A DNA stretch of 64,000 nt from Chromobacterium sphagni (GTDB taxonomy: Bacteria > Pseudomonadota > Gammaproteobacteria > Burkholderiales > Chromobacteriaceae): NCBI RefSeq assembly GCF_001855555.1, contig NZ_MKCT01000021.1, positions 1 through 64,000 on the forward strand, read 5' to 3'. The stretch's first letter is position 1, and every line of letters starts with the position of its first letter. The position numbers were made by a program, and so were the translations under genes. This document shows, one piece after another, positions 19,416 to 29,040 of this stretch. The notes beneath the pieces are model-generated. The model ran no database searches, was not told the origin of the DNA, and saw nothing but the letters and a program-made list of their open reading frames with translations.

Positions 19416-21197
19416 TCAGAACTGGCTGTCGGCCAGCGCCAGCGCGCTATCCGCGCCATGCAGGATGGCGGCGGCAAGGCCGGCCGTCTGCGGCAGCAGA
19501 TGCTCGGCGTAGAAGCGCGCGGTCACCTGCTTGGCGTTGAGGAAGTCCTGGTCGGCGTCGGCCTCCTGTAGCCGCTCCCGGGCGATCAGCGCGGCGCGGC
19601 CCAATTGCCAGCCGCCCAGCACGATGCCCATCAGCTTGAGGAAGGGCACCGAGCCGGCCGCGGCCAGTTGCGGCTGTTGGCCGAAGGTTTCCAGGATGAA
19701 GGCCACGCAGCGCTCCGCGTCGCCGATGGCTGCCGCCAGATTGCGGGCGATGCTGTCGAAGCCGGCCGCCGCCAGCTTGTCCGCGCTGGACTGGGCCTCG
19801 GCCAGCAGAGCGCGGGCGGTGACACCGTGGTCCATCGCGGTTTTGCGGCCGATCAGGTCCAGCGCCTGAATGCCGGTGGTACCTTCATAGATGGCGGTGA
19901 TGCGGGCGTCGCGGTAGTACTGGGCGACGCCGGTCTCCTCGATGAAGCCCATGCCGCCGTGCACCTGCAGCGCCAGGCTGGTGATCTCGTTGGCCTGCTC
20001 GGTGTTCCAGCCCTTGACGATGGGAATCAGAAAGTTGAGCAGCGCCTGGTTGCGCGCCGCTTCGGCCGGCGCCGGGTGGCGGCCGGCGCGGTCCAGCGCC
20101 GCGGCGGTGTAGAAGGTAAGCGCGCGCTGCGCCTCGATCTGGGCGCGCATGGTCATCAGCATGCGGCGCACGTCCGGGTGCTGGATGATGGGCACGCCGG
20201 CCGGATCGGGCGACCCCACTGCGCGGCTCTGCACCCGTTCGCGCGCGTACTCCACCGCCTTCTGGTAGGCGCGTTCGGATACCGCCATGCCTTCGATGCC
20301 CACGCCCAGGCGGGCATGGTTCATCATGGTGAACATGTAGTTGAGGCCCTTGTTGGGTTCGCCCACCAGATAGCCCACCGCGCCATCGTTGTCGCCGAAG
20401 CTCATCACCGCGGTGGGGCTGCCATGGATGCCCAGCTTGTGCTCCAGCGACACGCAGCGCACGTCGTTGCGCGCGCCGAGCGACCCGTCGGCGTTCACCA
20501 GGAACTTGGGCACGATGAACAGCGAAATGCCCTTCACCCCGGCAGGCGCATCCGGCAGGCGGGCCAACACCAAGTGGACGATATTGTCCGCCATATCGTG
20601 CTCGCCCCAGGTGATGAAGATCTTCTGGCCGCTGACGCGGTAGCTGCCGTCCGCCGCCGGCACCGCGCGCGAGCGTACCTGGGCTAGGTCGGAACCGGCT
20701 TGCGGCTCGGTCAGGTTCATGGTACCGGTCCACTGACCGCTGGCCATCTGCGGCAGGTAAATGGCTTTCAGCTCATCGGAAGCGTGGTGGTGGATGGCTT
20801 CCACCGCGCCCAGCGTCAGCAGCGGCGCCAGCGAGAAGGCCAGGTTGGAAGCGCACCACATTTCTTCCACCGCCGCCGCCACCAGCGCCGGCATGCCCTG
20901 CCCGCCGAACGCTTCCGGCGCGCGCAGGCCCACCCAGCCCGACTCCACATATTGCTGCCAAGCGTCCTTGAAGCCCGGCGCGGCGGTCACCTCGCCATCG
21001 CGCCACTTGGCGCCCTGGTCGCCGTCCTTGTTGATCGGCGCCAGCACGCCCTCGGCGAACTTGGCGCCCTCTTCCAGCACGGCGTCCACCAGCTCCACCG
21101 AGCATTCGCCGTAACCGGGCAACCCGCAGATTGCCGGCAGGTCGGCCAGCTCGTTCAATACAAAACGCATGTCCTTGACGGGTGCTTGATAAATCAT
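19416..21197 (-). CDS. Acyl-CoA dehydrogenase, long form with C-terminal extension
   Basis: An FAD-dependent acyl-CoA dehydrogenase of 593 residues, longer than the usual 380-400. It belongs to the subgroup with an extra C-terminal helical domain that includes 3-methylmercaptopropionyl-CoA dehydrogenase (DmdC). Features are the FAD-loop TMNLTEPQAGSDLAQVRSRA near residue 160, KIFITWGEHDMADN, and LALQVHGGMGFIEETGVAQY with the catalytic-base region near 430. MIYQAPVKDMRF is the start usual for this subgroup. Downstream of etfA, it presumably donates electrons to that ETF. Substrate chain length cannot be told from sequence by eye. Confidence 0.88.
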   Translation of the reverse strand: MIYQAPVKDMRFVLNELADLPAICGLPGYGECSVELVDAVLEEGAKFAEGVLAPINKDGDQGAKWRDGEVTAAPGFKDAWQQYVESGWVGLRAPEAFGGQGMPALVAAAVEEMWCASNLAFSLAPLLTLGAVEAIHHHASDELKAIYLPQMASGQWTGTMNLTEPQAGSDLAQVRSRAVPAADGSYRVSGQKIFITWGEHDMADNIVHLVLARLPDAPAGVKGISLFIVPKFLVNADGSLGARNDVRCVSLEHKLGIHGSPTAVMSFGDNDGAVGYLVGEPNKGLNYMFTMMNHARLGVGIEGMAVSERAYQKAVEYARERVQSRAVGSPDPAGVPIIQHPDVRRMLMTMRAQIEAQRALTFYTAAALDRAGRHPAPAEAARNQALLNFLIPIVKGWNTEQANEITSLALQVHGGMGFIEETGVAQYYRDARITAIYEGTTGIQALDLIGRKTAMDHGVTARALLAEAQSSADKLAAAGFDSIARNLAAAIGDAERCVAFILETFGQQPQLAAAGSVPFLKLMGIVLGGWQLGRAALIARERLQEADADQDFLNAKQVTARFYAEHLLPQTAGLAAAILHGADSALALADSQF

Positions 21198-21250
21198 CGC
21201 CCTCTCCTCTGTTTCTCTCGCGTTGGCCCAGCAAGGCCGGGCCGTGAAAA

Positions 21251-21279
21251 AGCCGGCGCTCATCAATTGGGCGCCGGCT
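21251..21279 (-). terminator. Hairpin after etfA
   Basis: Nine-bp perfect stem AGCCGGCGC / GCGCCGGCT with an 11-nt loop followed on the minus strand by TTTTCAC. It lies between etfA and the acyl-CoA dehydrogenase gene, so it may reduce rather than block read-through. Confidence 0.75.
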
Positions 21280-21350
21280 GCTGTTGTGTGTTCCGGCGGC
21301 TATATTGCCTGCTCGGTCGGGGGAGAAGCCTTCCCTCCCCCGGCTGTCGC

Positions 21351-22283
21351 TTACTTCGACAGCTCGGCGATCAGTTCCGGCACCACGGTGAACAGGTCGC
21401 CGACGATGCCGTAATCGGCCACCTGGAAGATCGGGGCTTCCTCGTCCTTGTTGATCGCGACGATCACCTTGGAGTCCTTCATCCCAGCCAAGTGCTGGAT
21501 CGCGCCGGAAATGCCGACGGCGAAATAGAGCTGCGGCGCCACCACCTTGCCGGTCTGGCCCACCTGGTAGTCGTTGGGCGCGTAGCCGGCGTCCACCGCG
21601 GCGCGCGAGGCGCCGACGGCGGCGGACAGCTTGTCGGCCAAGGGCTCGATCACCGCCTTGAACTGCTCTTCCGAACCCAGCGCGCGGCCGCCGGACACGA
21701 TGACCTTGGCCGAACCCAGTTCCGGGCGGTCGGACTTGGTCAGTTCCTGGCCGACGAAAGCGGACAGCTGGCCGTCAGCAGCGGCGGCGATGCTCTCCAC
21801 GGCGGCGCTGCCGCCCTGGCCGGCGGAATCGAACGCGGTGGTGCGCACGGTGATGACCTTGACGGCGTCGGCCGACTGCACGGTGGCCAGGACGTTGCCG
21901 GCGTAGATCGGACGCACGAAGGTGTCGGCCGACTCGATGGCGACGATCTCGGAGATCTGCGCCACGTCCAGCAAGGCGGCCACGCGCGGCAGCAGGTTCT
22001 TGCCGAAGGAGGTGGCCGGAGCCAGCACATGGCTGTAGCCCTTGGCCAGGTCCACCACCAGCGCGGACAGGCTTTCCGCCAGGCCGTGCGCGTAATGGGC
22101 GGCGTCGGCCAGCAGCACCTTGGCCACGCCGGCCAGGTTCTTCGCGGCGTCGGCGGCGGCGGCGGCGTTGTGGCCGGCCACCAGCACATGCACCTCGCCC
22201 AGTTTGGCGGCGGCGGTGACGGTATTGAGCGTGCCTGCTTTCAGGCTCTGGTTGTCGTGTTCAGCGATAACGAGGATAGCCAT
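21351..22283 (-). CDS. etfA: Electron transfer flavoprotein subunit alpha
   Basis: EtfA binds the FAD of the heterodimeric electron transfer flavoprotein, which carries electrons from acyl-CoA dehydrogenases to ETF:quinone oxidoreductase. The 310-residue protein has an N-terminal ETF domain ([20 protein letters not shown]) and the C-terminal FAD domain: [57 protein letters not shown] and [20 protein letters not shown]. Length and motifs are standard. It begins 3 bp after etfB. Confidence 0.97.
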   Translation of the reverse strand: MAILVIAEHDNQSLKAGTLNTVTAAAKLGEVHVLVAGHNAAAAADAAKNLAGVAKVLLADAAHYAHGLAESLSALVVDLAKGYSHVLAPATSFGKNLLPRVAALLDVAQISEIVAIESADTFVRPIYAGNVLATVQSADAVKVITVRTTAFDSAGQGGSAAVESIAAAADGQLSAFVGQELTKSDRPELGSAKVIVSGGRALGSEEQFKAVIEPLADKLSAAVGASRAAVDAGYAPNDYQVGQTGKVVAPQLYFAVGISGAIQHLAGMKDSKVIVAINKDEEAPIFQVADYGIVGDLFTVVPELIAELSK

Positions 22284-22286
22284 GTC

Positions 22287-23036
22287 TTACAGCACCTTTG
22301 CTTCGTTCTTGAGTTTGGCCACCAGTTCGGCGGCGTTTGCCACCTTGATGCCGGCGGAACGCTTGGCGGGCTCGGCCACTTTCAGGGTTTTCAGACGCGG
22401 CGCGGCGTCGACGCCCAGATCCGTCGGGCTGGTCTTGTCCAGCGGCTTTTTCTTGGCGGCCATGATGTTGGGCAGCTTGATGAAGCGCGGCTCGTTCAGG
22501 CGCAGGTCGGCGGTGACCACCGCCGGCAGGCGCAGCTTGACGGTTTCCAGGCCGCCGTCGATCTCGCGGATCACATCCACGGTCTCGGCCGCCAGGTCTA
22601 CCTTGGAGGCGAAAGTGCCTTGCGACCAGCCCAGCAGCGCGGCGGTCATCTGGCCGGTCTGGTTGGCGTCGTCGTCGATCGCCTGCTTGCCCAGGATCAC
22701 CAGCTGTGGCTGTTCCTTGTCGGCTACCGCCTTCAGCAGCTTGGCCACCGCCAGGGGCTGCAGCTCGGTGTCGGTTTCCACCAGGATGGCGCGGTCGGCG
22801 CCCATCGCCAGCGCGGTGCGCAGGGTTTCCTCGCACTGCTTGACGCCCATCGAGACCACCACGATCTCGCTGACCTTGCCGGCCTCCTTCAGACGCACCG
22901 CCTCTTCCACGGCGATTTCGTCAAAGGGGTTCATCGACATCTTGACGTTGGCGATATCAACGTCACTGCCGTCGGCTTTGACGCGGACTTTCACGTTGTA
23001 ATCGACAACGCGCTTCACTGCGACTAGAACTTTCAT
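22287..23036 (-). CDS. etfB: Electron transfer flavoprotein subunit beta
   Basis: EtfB (249 residues) is the AMP-binding partner of EtfA. It starts [20 protein letters not shown] and carries [20 protein letters not shown], the beta-subunit signature, [40 protein letters not shown] and a C-terminal arm [14 protein letters not shown] that docks on EtfA. It is the first gene of etfB-etfA-acyl-CoA dehydrogenase. The ATG is preceded by GGAGG. The 237 bp to the divergent MaoC-like gene should contain both promoters. Confidence 0.97.
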   Translation of the reverse strand: MKVLVAVKRVVDYNVKVRVKADGSDVDIANVKMSMNPFDEIAVEEAVRLKEAGKVSEIVVVSMGVKQCEETLRTALAMGADRAILVETDTELQPLAVAKLLKAVADKEQPQLVILGKQAIDDDANQTGQMTAALLGWSQGTFASKVDLAAETVDVIREIDGGLETVKLRLPAVVTADLRLNEPRFIKLPNIMAAKKKPLDKTSPTDLGVDAAPRLKTLKVAEPAKRSAGIKVANAAELVAKLKNEAKVL

Positions 23037-23273
23037 ATTCCTCCAGCAAACATCTGTGGGTTAATCGAACGCGGAAGGCAACGACGGCCAGCTGAGCCTG
23101 ATTATGCCCCAAGCAAATTTCAAACGAGCGTTTGGTTTGTACGCCAGCGCATGACGCGTGGTGAAAATGCAACTCGGCGTCGATAGTACGACATTTGCCG
23201 GTGGTTTGCATTTCAGGCGGAAGCTGTCACAATGCACCGCAGCATTTCCCTGTCATAACCAGCGGGAGTCGTC

Positions 23274-23690
23274 ATGACCGTCTATTTCGAAGACATCGCA
23301 GTCGGCGACAACGCCGAAGCCGGCAAGACCATCACCGAGGCCGACGTGCTGCTGTTCTCAGCCGTCAGCGGCGACAACAACCCGGTGCATCTGAACCAGG
23401 TCTACGCCGCAGCGACCAAGTTTGAAACCCGCATCGTGCACGGCATGCTGACCGCCAGCCTGATCTCCGGCGTGATCGGCACCCAGCTGCCCGGCTACGG
23501 CACCATCTATCTGTCGCAAACCACCCGCTTCAAATCGCCGGTCCGGCTGGGAGAAACCGTCACCACCCGCGTCAGCGTGGTGGAGCTGTTTCCGGAAAAG
23601 AAACGGGTCAAACTCGCCACCCAGTGCCTGGTGGGCGACAAAGTGGTGCTGGAGGGAGAATCGCTGGTGATCGCGCCCTCGCGCGGCTGA
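23274..23690 (+). CDS. MaoC-family (R)-specific enoyl-CoA hydratase
   Basis: A 138-residue hot-dog-fold protein. MaoC/PhaJ-type hydratases add water to trans-2-enoyl-CoA to give (R)-3-hydroxyacyl-CoA, linking beta-oxidation with polyhydroxyalkanoate synthesis. The hydratase-2 motif is visible: SAVSGDNNPVHLNQVYAAAT (about residues 31-50) with the catalytic Asp and His, then RIVHGMLTASLISGVIGTQL. It is divergent from etfBA, which fits fatty-acid metabolism. Its end is one base from the convergent queG stop, with no terminator between. Confidence 0.88.
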   Translation: MTVYFEDIAVGDNAEAGKTITEADVLLFSAVSGDNNPVHLNQVYAAATKFETRIVHGMLTASLISGVIGTQLPGYGTIYLSQTTRFKSPVRLGETVTTRVSVVELFPEKKRVKLATQCLVGDKVVLEGESLVIAPSRG

Positions 23691-23691
23691 A

Positions 23692-24768
23692 TCAACAGGA
23701 CTCGCCATGCCGGGACAGCGCCCAGCGCACCGGCTCGGCCACCAGCTCGTCGGGAAAATCCAGCCGCCGCCGCAAGGCGGCGATCACCTCGGGCGATGTC
23801 GGCGCATTGCCCAAGCCCACCGCCAGATTCGACAGCCATTTGTGGTAGCCGATGCGGTAGATCGGGCTGCCGGCCATGCGCTCGCGAAAATCGTCGGCGC
23901 TCCAATCGAACAGTTCTACCAGACTGGCGTCGTCCAGACCATGACGCACCGCAAAGTCGGTTTCCGCCGTTTCCACCGCGAAACGGTTCCACGGGCAGAA
24001 CAGCTGGCAGTCGTCGCAGCCGTACACACGGTTACCGATCAAGGGCCTCAGCGCCTGGGGGATGACGCCCTTCAGTTCTATAGTCAGGTAGGAAATGCAG
24101 CGGCGGGCATCCACGGTGTACGGCTCGACGATGGCGCCGGTGGGACAGACATCCAGGCACTTGCGGCAGCGGCCGCAATGGCCGTCCTCGGCGTCGTCGG
24201 CCGGCAGCGGCAGATCGGTGAGGATTTCCCCCAGGAAGAACAGCGAGCCCTGGTTCTTGGTCAGCAACAGCGTGTGCTTGCCGCGCCAGCCGAGTCCGGC
24301 CTGCGAGGCCAGCGCCACCTCGGCCAGCGGCGCGCTGTCGGTGAACACCCGGAAACCGAAAGACCCGATGTGCTGCTGGATGCGCTCGGCCAGCTTTTGC
24401 AGGCGGTTGCGCAGCACCTTGTGATAGTCGCGCCCCAGCGCGTAGCGCGACAGGTAGGCTCGCGACGGGTCGGCCAGCACCTGCTCGGCGGCCCGCGCCG
24501 CCGGCCAATAGTTCATCCGCAGCGAGATGACGGAGAGCGTGCCGGGCACCAGCTCGGCGGGCCGCAGGCGCAGCGAGCCATGGCGCGCCATGTACTCCAT
24601 CTCGCCGTGAAAACCCGCCGCCAGCCATGCCTGCAGCCGCTGTTCGGCTTCGGCCGGCAAGCTGGCGCGGGTGATGCGCGCCGCGGCAAAGCCGGCCTCG
24701 ACGGCCCAGGCCTTGATTTGGCGCGACAATTCGGGATAATCCGGTTTTTGAGGAGAATTCTCAGTCAT
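23692..24768 (-). CDS. queG: Epoxyqueuosine reductase QueG
   Basis: QueG reduces epoxyqueuosine to queuosine in tRNA, using cobalamin and two [4Fe-4S] clusters. The 358-residue protein contains the cobalamin-binding region (YWPAARAAEQVLADPSRAYL; YALGRDYHKVLRNRLQKLAE), GWRGKHTLLLTKNQGSLFFL, the ferredoxin-type pair CGRCRKCLDVCPTGAI and CDDCQLFCPWNRF, and a C-terminal HEAT-like tail. The ATG at 24768 shares bases with the tsaE ATG on the other strand (CATG). No clear ribosome site precedes it, so a slightly internal start is possible. Confidence 0.95.
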   Translation of the reverse strand: MTENSPQKPDYPELSRQIKAWAVEAGFAAARITRASLPAEAEQRLQAWLAAGFHGEMEYMARHGSLRLRPAELVPGTLSVISLRMNYWPAARAAEQVLADPSRAYLSRYALGRDYHKVLRNRLQKLAERIQQHIGSFGFRVFTDSAPLAEVALASQAGLGWRGKHTLLLTKNQGSLFFLGEILTDLPLPADDAEDGHCGRCRKCLDVCPTGAIVEPYTVDARRCISYLTIELKGVIPQALRPLIGNRVYGCDDCQLFCPWNRFAVETAETDFAVRHGLDDASLVELFDWSADDFRERMAGSPIYRIGYHKWLSNLAVGLGNAPTSPEVIAALRRRLDFPDELVAEPVRWALSRHGESC

Positions 24769-25261
24769 GGCGATGGATGATACCAGCGTTCATAGCGGCA
24801 GCCTGCCGGACGAAAGCTCGACCCTGGCGCTGGGCGCGGCCTTCGCAGCCGCCGCGGCGCCCGGCCTGACCGTGCATCTGCTGGGCGACCTGGGCGCCGG
24901 CAAGACCACCTTCACCCGCGGCCTGCTGCGCGCGCTGGGCCACGCCGGCAAGGTGAAAAGTCCCACCTACACCCTGGTGGAAAGCTACGCCCTTAGCGAA
25001 TATAGTGTCCACCATTTCGATCTGTACCGTTTCGCCGACCCGGAAGAATGGAACGACGCCGGCTTCAACGAATATTTCGGCCAGCACAGTCTGTGCCTGG
25101 TGGAATGGCCGGAAAAGGCCGACAGCCTGCTCCCCCCGGCCGACATCGTGCTGGAACTTGCCGTAGCCGGCGAGGGTCGCACTTATCAATTTCAAGCTCA
25201 GACTCAAACCGGACAGTCATGCCTGCTTCGACTTTCGACCCGAAACGCCGCGCGCTGCTAG
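24767..25261 (+). CDS. tsaE: tRNA threonylcarbamoyladenosine biosynthesis ATPase TsaE
   Basis: TsaE is the ATPase that, with TsaB and TsaD, installs threonylcarbamoyl on A37 of ANN-decoding tRNAs. The 164-residue protein has Walker [18 protein letters not shown] near residues 38-54, [12 protein letters not shown] (switch region), [20 protein letters not shown] and the conserved [11 protein letters not shown]. The ATG at 24767 has GAGGAGA upstream, inside the antisense queG coding sequence. Its last 43 bp overlap amiC, the usual tsaE-amiC order. Confidence 0.95.
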   Translation: MAMDDTSVHSGSLPDESSTLALGAAFAAAAAPGLTVHLLGDLGAGKTTFTRGLLRALGHAGKVKSPTYTLVESYALSEYSVHHFDLYRFADPEEWNDAGFNEYFGQHSLCLVEWPEKADSLLPPADIVLELAVAGEGRTYQFQAQTQTGQSCLLRLSTRNAARC

Positions 25262-26460
25262 GCGTAGCCGCCGCCACCTTTTTGCTTGCCGTCAGCCGCA
25301 ATGGTTTTGCCGCCGGCAGCCAGATCGTCGCCCTGCGCATCTGGCCCTCGTCCACCTACACCCGCATCACGCTGGAGTCCAGCTCCGCCATCCAGTTCAA
25401 GCAGTTCACGCTGGCCAATCCCAGCCGGCTGGTGATCGATCTGCAAGGCGTGCAGCTGAACGGCGTGCTCAAGGACATCAGCGGCCAGATCGCCGCCGCC
25501 GATCCCTACATCGCCACCGCCCGCGCCGGCCAGTTCGACCCGGACACCGTCCGGCTGGTGCTGGAACTAAAAACCGACGTCAAGCCGCAGGCTTTCACGC
25601 TAACCCCGGTGGCGGAATACCAGCATAGGCTGGTGGTGGACCTGTATCCGGCCAGCGGCCAGCAGGACGACCCGCTGCTGGCGCTGCTGCAGGATTACAA
25701 CAAGGGCAAGCTGGAGCAGCCGCCGGCGCAGATCAAGCCCAAAGCCAAGAACAACGGCCGCCCCATCGTGGTGATGCTGGACCCCGGCCATGGCGGCGAA
25801 GACCCCGGCGCCATCGGCATGGTCGGCACCCGCGAGAAGGACGTGGTGCTGAAGATAGGCCACCAGCTCAAGCAGCTGATAGACGCGGAACCCAATATGC
25901 GCGCCTACATGACGCGCAGCGACGACGTATTCATTCCCTTGGGCGTGCGGGTGGCCAAGGCGCGCAAGCTGAACGCCGACCTGTTCGTCTCCATCCACGC
26001 CGACGCGGCGCCCAACCGCGCCGCGCGCGGTTCGTCGGTGTTCGCGCTGTCGGAAAAAGGCGCTACCAGCGCCTTCGCCAAGGCGCTGGCGCAGACGCAG
26101 AACGATTCCGACCTGATAGGCGGCGTCAAGATAGCCAGCAAGGACAAGTATCTGGCGCACACGCTGCTGGACCTGACCCAAACCGCCACCATCAACGACA
26201 GCCTGAAACTGGGAAAAACGGTGCTGGGCCAGTTGGGCGGCCTTAACAAACTGCACAAGAACGCGGTGGAGCAGGCCGGTTTCGCGGTGCTGAAAGCGCC
26301 GGACATCCCGTCCATCCTGGTGGAAACCGCCTTCATCTCGAATCCGGACGAAGAGCAGCGGCTGCTGACCGCCGACTTCCAGCAGCAGATGGCCAATGCC
26401 ATCTTCAGCGGCGTCAAGCACTACTTCGCCTCGGGCGCCGCGCTGGCCGCACGCGCCTGA
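25219..26460 (+). CDS. amiC: N-acetylmuramoyl-L-alanine amidase (AmiC type)
   Basis: A periplasmic zinc amidase that cleaves the stem peptide from N-acetylmuramic acid to split septal peptidoglycan. The 413-residue preprotein has a Tat-like signal ([18 protein letters not shown], residues 9-26), an AMIN localisation domain (about 36-145) and an Amidase_3 domain (about 183-405). The zinc and catalytic residues are visible as H191 ([11 protein letters not shown]), E206 (GTREKDVV), H260 (VSIHADA) and E369 (LVETAFISN). A longer in-frame reading upstream runs through tsaE and was not used. It is followed by a strong terminator. Confidence 0.95.
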   Translation: MPASTFDPKRRALLGVAAATFLLAVSRNGFAAGSQIVALRIWPSSTYTRITLESSSAIQFKQFTLANPSRLVIDLQGVQLNGVLKDISGQIAAADPYIATARAGQFDPDTVRLVLELKTDVKPQAFTLTPVAEYQHRLVVDLYPASGQQDDPLLALLQDYNKGKLEQPPAQIKPKAKNNGRPIVVMLDPGHGGEDPGAIGMVGTREKDVVLKIGHQLKQLIDAEPNMRAYMTRSDDVFIPLGVRVAKARKLNADLFVSIHADAAPNRAARGSSVFALSEKGATSAFAKALAQTQNDSDLIGGVKIASKDKYLAHTLLDLTQTATINDSLKLGKTVLGQLGGLNKLHKNAVEQAGFAVLKAPDIPSILVETAFISNPDEEQRLLTADFQQQMANAIFSGVKHYFASGAALAARA

Positions 26461-26477
26461 AGCGCCCCGGCAAAAAC

Positions 26478-26505
26478 AAAACCGCCGGCTGACGCTGGCG
26501 GTTTT
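26478..26505. terminator. Bidirectional terminator between amiC and yacG
   Basis: Stem AAAACCGCC(GGC) / (GC)TGGCGGTTTT followed by further T on the plus strand and preceded by A-rich sequence. It serves convergent amiC and the pil-coaE-zapD-yacG operon. Confidence 0.88.
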
Positions 26506-26527
26506 TTTCATGGCTGACGCGGATGGC

Positions 26528-26722
26528 TCAGTGAGTCGGCGGCAGGGTTTCGCCTGGCGGCGACTCCTCCTGAGCCGGCACCTTGTAGGATTCGCTGGCC
26601 CACTGCCCCAGGTCTATCAAACGGCAGCGCTCGCTGCAGAAGGGGCGGTAGCGGCTTTGCGGCTCCCAACGCACTTCGGCGCGGCAGGTGGGACAGGCGA
26701 CAATGCGGACGGTTTCGGACAT
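26528..26722 (-). CDS. yacG: DNA gyrase inhibitor / zinc-binding protein YacG
   Basis: A 64-residue zinc protein. E. coli YacG binds GyrB and inhibits DNA gyrase. The four zinc ligands are visible as CPTC (residues 10-13) and C-x3-C in [19 protein letters not shown], which also holds the family tail DLGxWA. The ATG gives [11 protein letters not shown]; a longer frame upstream runs into zapD and was rejected. It follows zapD by 4 bp, the conserved coaE-zapD-yacG order. Confidence 0.93.
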   Translation of the reverse strand: MSETVRIVACPTCRAEVRWEPQSRYRPFCSERCRLIDLGQWASESYKVPAQEESPPGETLPPTH

Positions 26723-26726
26723 GGAC

Positions 26727-27485
26727 TCAGAATTTGCAATTGGTGAGGTAGAACTCGACATCCTGTTCGATCTGGCGCGGCCGGGCTTCGCCGGTGACCG
26801 CGCTGATGAAACGGATATTAAGCGCATACTTGTTGGCCGACAGCTCAGGCAGCAGTTCCAGATTGTCGTCGTAGGCGACGCGGATCAGCTGCACCACCTT
26901 GCCGCCGGACATCTGCTGGAATGCGCCCTTGCGCGCCACGTAATGGTGGGTCTTGCCGCTGTCGCGCAACAGGCGCAACAGGATGTCAGAGGCGTCGGCG
27001 GTGGGCATCAGCGGGGCGGCCCAGCGCTGCAGGTCCTGGCGGCGCGTCTCGGCCGAGCGTTGCTGCCACAGGTGGTAGGAAGGCAAGTCGAACTGGCAGG
27101 TGCCGCCGGGAATGCCGGCGCGCTGCTTGATCGCCATCAGCCATTCGTTCTCGCGCAGGTTCTGGCCGAACTTGCCGGTCAGCGCCAGCAGCTTGCCCGA
27201 CGCGCGCTCGATCTCCTCCAGCACGCCCTCCAGCGTTTCCTCGGCCACATTCGGGTTTTCGCGCAGCGCCTCCAGCACCTGCTTCTGCCGCTCCAGCTCC
27301 TGCAACAGATCCGCCTTCAGATCGGCGCGCGACGCCGTCTCCATCAGCTCGAACAGCACTTGCAACGCGGCGTGGTGATCGTAAGGGTCATCCTTGCCGA
27401 CGAAGTAGGCCAGCCGCCCATACAGGTATTCCAGGCGAAGCAGAATACGGGTGCGCTCGGTGACAGGAAATTCAAAACTGATCAC
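26727..27485 (-). CDS. zapD: Cell division protein ZapD
   Basis: ZapD cross-links FtsZ protofilaments and stabilises the Z ring. The 252-residue protein starts at a GTG that overlaps the coaE stop as GTGA ([20 protein letters not shown]). A helical N-terminal half ([40 protein letters not shown]) precedes a beta C-terminal domain ([22 protein letters not shown]), as in the family. An ATG seven codons upstream is possible. It is the only FtsZ partner gene in the window besides the distant tubulin-like gene. Confidence 0.93.
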   Translation of the reverse strand: MISFEFPVTERTRILLRLEYLYGRLAYFVGKDDPYDHHAALQVLFELMETASRADLKADLLQELERQKQVLEALRENPNVAEETLEGVLEEIERASGKLLALTGKFGQNLRENEWLMAIKQRAGIPGGTCQFDLPSYHLWQQRSAETRRQDLQRWAAPLMPTADASDILLRLLRDSGKTHHYVARKGAFQQMSGGKVVQLIRVAYDDNLELLPELSANKYALNIRFISAVTGEARPRQIEQDVEFYLTNCKF

Positions 27486-28135
27486 GGCAGATCTGCCCTT
27501 CTCCATGGCTTGCGGGAAGCCTTATACAATGCATTGACAAGATTTGCCAGATAATAACTGTGTTTGGCATCAACTTGAAGCCTCAATTCGGCCAAGCTGC
27601 CGTTGTTGTCGATGATATCGTCGGCCAAAAGGCATCTTCTCTCCCGCGGCAGCTGCGCCGCCATGATGGCGCGCACCGCGCTTTCGCTCAGGCCATTGCG
27701 CCGCATCACCCTTTCCAGCTGGATATCCTCGCGGCAATCCACCGCCAGGCTGCGCGCCAGCAAGGGAGCGTAACGGTCGCTTTCAAACAGCAGCGGCACC
27801 ACCAGCAACGCATAGTCGCCGCGCGCGGCCTCCAGCTGGCGCAGGCTCTCGGCGTGGATGGCCGGATGCAAGATAGCCTCCAGCCGGTGCCGGCAGGCCG
27901 GATCGGCGAACGCCAGCTCGCGCATCGCCGCGCGGTCGAGCGCGCCGGCCTCGGTCACCACCGCCGGGCCGAACTCGCGCGCAATCGCCGCCATCGCGGC
28001 GCCGTCGGGGCCAGTCAATTGATGCGCGATGCGGTCGGTATCCACCACCGGCACCCCCAGCTCGGCAAACCGGTCCGCCGCGGCGCTCTTGCCCGAGCCG
28101 ATGCCGCCGGTCAGGCCAACTACCGGGATAGCCAT
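27482..28135 (-). CDS. coaE: Dephospho-CoA kinase
   Basis: CoaE phosphorylates dephospho-CoA, the last step of coenzyme A synthesis. The 217-residue protein has a P-loop GLTGGIGSGKSAAADRF (residues 8-24), the acceptor-binding VVDTDRIAHQL, ILHPAIHAE and VVPLLFESDRYAPL, and a lid region RRNGLSESAVRAIMAAQ. The ATG is 16 bp inside the end of pilD. The pilD-coaE-zapD-yacG order is a proteobacterial constant. Confidence 0.95.
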   Translation of the reverse strand: MAIPVVGLTGGIGSGKSAAADRFAELGVPVVDTDRIAHQLTGPDGAAMAAIAREFGPAVVTEAGALDRAAMRELAFADPACRHRLEAILHPAIHAESLRQLEAARGDYALLVVPLLFESDRYAPLLARSLAVDCREDIQLERVMRRNGLSESAVRAIMAAQLPRERRCLLADDIIDNNGSLAELRLQVDAKHSYYLANLVNALYKASRKPWRRADLP

Positions 28136-29040
28136 GTCAGATACCCGCCCACGATTTGCGGCCCCCACACCAGCGCCACCCAACCAGCCACCGCCAGATA
28201 GGGGCCAAACGGAATCTCCTGCCCCCTCTTCACCTTGGACAGCGCCAGCAGCGTCATTCCGGCCACTGCGCCCGCCAGCGACGACAGCAGGATGATCAGC
28301 GGCAGCATGCCCCAGCCCAGCCAGGCGCCCAGCGCCGCCAGCAGCTTGAAATCGCCATAGCCGAAGCCGTTGCGCCCGGTCAGCAGCTTGAACACATGAA
28401 ATACCAGCCACAGCGACAGGTAGCCAAACACCGCGCCCAGCAATGCGGATGACAACGACACCAAGCCGGTGTGCCAATTGAACAGCAGGCCGGCCCACAA
28501 CAGCGGCAGCGTCACGCAGTCCGGCAGCAATTGAATATCGATGTCGATAAAGGTCAGCGCCAACAGCGCCGCCGTCAACAGCAGGGCGCCGGCGAGCGGC
28601 CAGCCCCAACCGAGTTGCCAGGCGAGGAAGCCGAACAAGGCGCCGCACAGCAGCTCCACCAGCGGATAACGCGGGCTGATGGCAACGCTGCAGGCACGGC
28701 AGCGGCCGCGCAGCAGCACAAAGCTCAGCAGCGGGATATTCTGCCAGGGCCGCACCGGCGCCTGGCACGCCGGACAATGCGAGCCCGGACGCCACAAATT
28801 GCAGCTTGCCTCGCCCCCCAGCGCGGCCGCCGCGCCTTGCGCGGCCAACTGCAGTTCGGGAAAACGGCGGTTCTCCGCCAGATAGCCGACGCTGTCCGCC
28901 AGGAATTCAGCCTCCAGCATCGCTGGCAAACGATGGATCACCACATTGAGAAAACTGCCCACCAGCAGCCCCAGCACCAGGACCACGCCTGTCAGATAAA
29001 CCGGATGCGTGGCCAACAGCCACGAAATATCCTGCAGCAT
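28120..29040 (-). CDS. pilD: Prepilin peptidase / N-methyltransferase PilD
   Basis: PilD cleaves type 4 prepilins after Gly and methylates the new N-terminus in the inner membrane. The 306-residue protein shows GSFLNVVIHRLP near residue 30, a four-cysteine zinc cytoplasmic loop (CPAC...CRAC, about 90-125), and the two catalytic aspartates in LTFIDIDIQLLPD and GYGDFKLLAALGAWLG (GxGD-type aspartic protease), with about eight membrane helices. Its ATG overlaps the pilC stop as TGATG. No gspO was seen in the gsp operon, so PilD probably also processes GspG-K. Confidence 0.96.
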   Translation of the reverse strand: MLQDISWLLATHPVYLTGVVLVLGLLVGSFLNVVIHRLPAMLEAEFLADSVGYLAENRRFPELQLAAQGAAAALGGEASCNLWRPGSHCPACQAPVRPWQNIPLLSFVLLRGRCRACSVAISPRYPLVELLCGALFGFLAWQLGWGWPLAGALLLTAALLALTFIDIDIQLLPDCVTLPLLWAGLLFNWHTGLVSLSSALLGAVFGYLSLWLVFHVFKLLTGRNGFGYGDFKLLAALGAWLGWGMLPLIILLSSLAGAVAGMTLLALSKVKRGQEIPFGPYLAVAGWVALVWGPQIVGGYLTWLSR

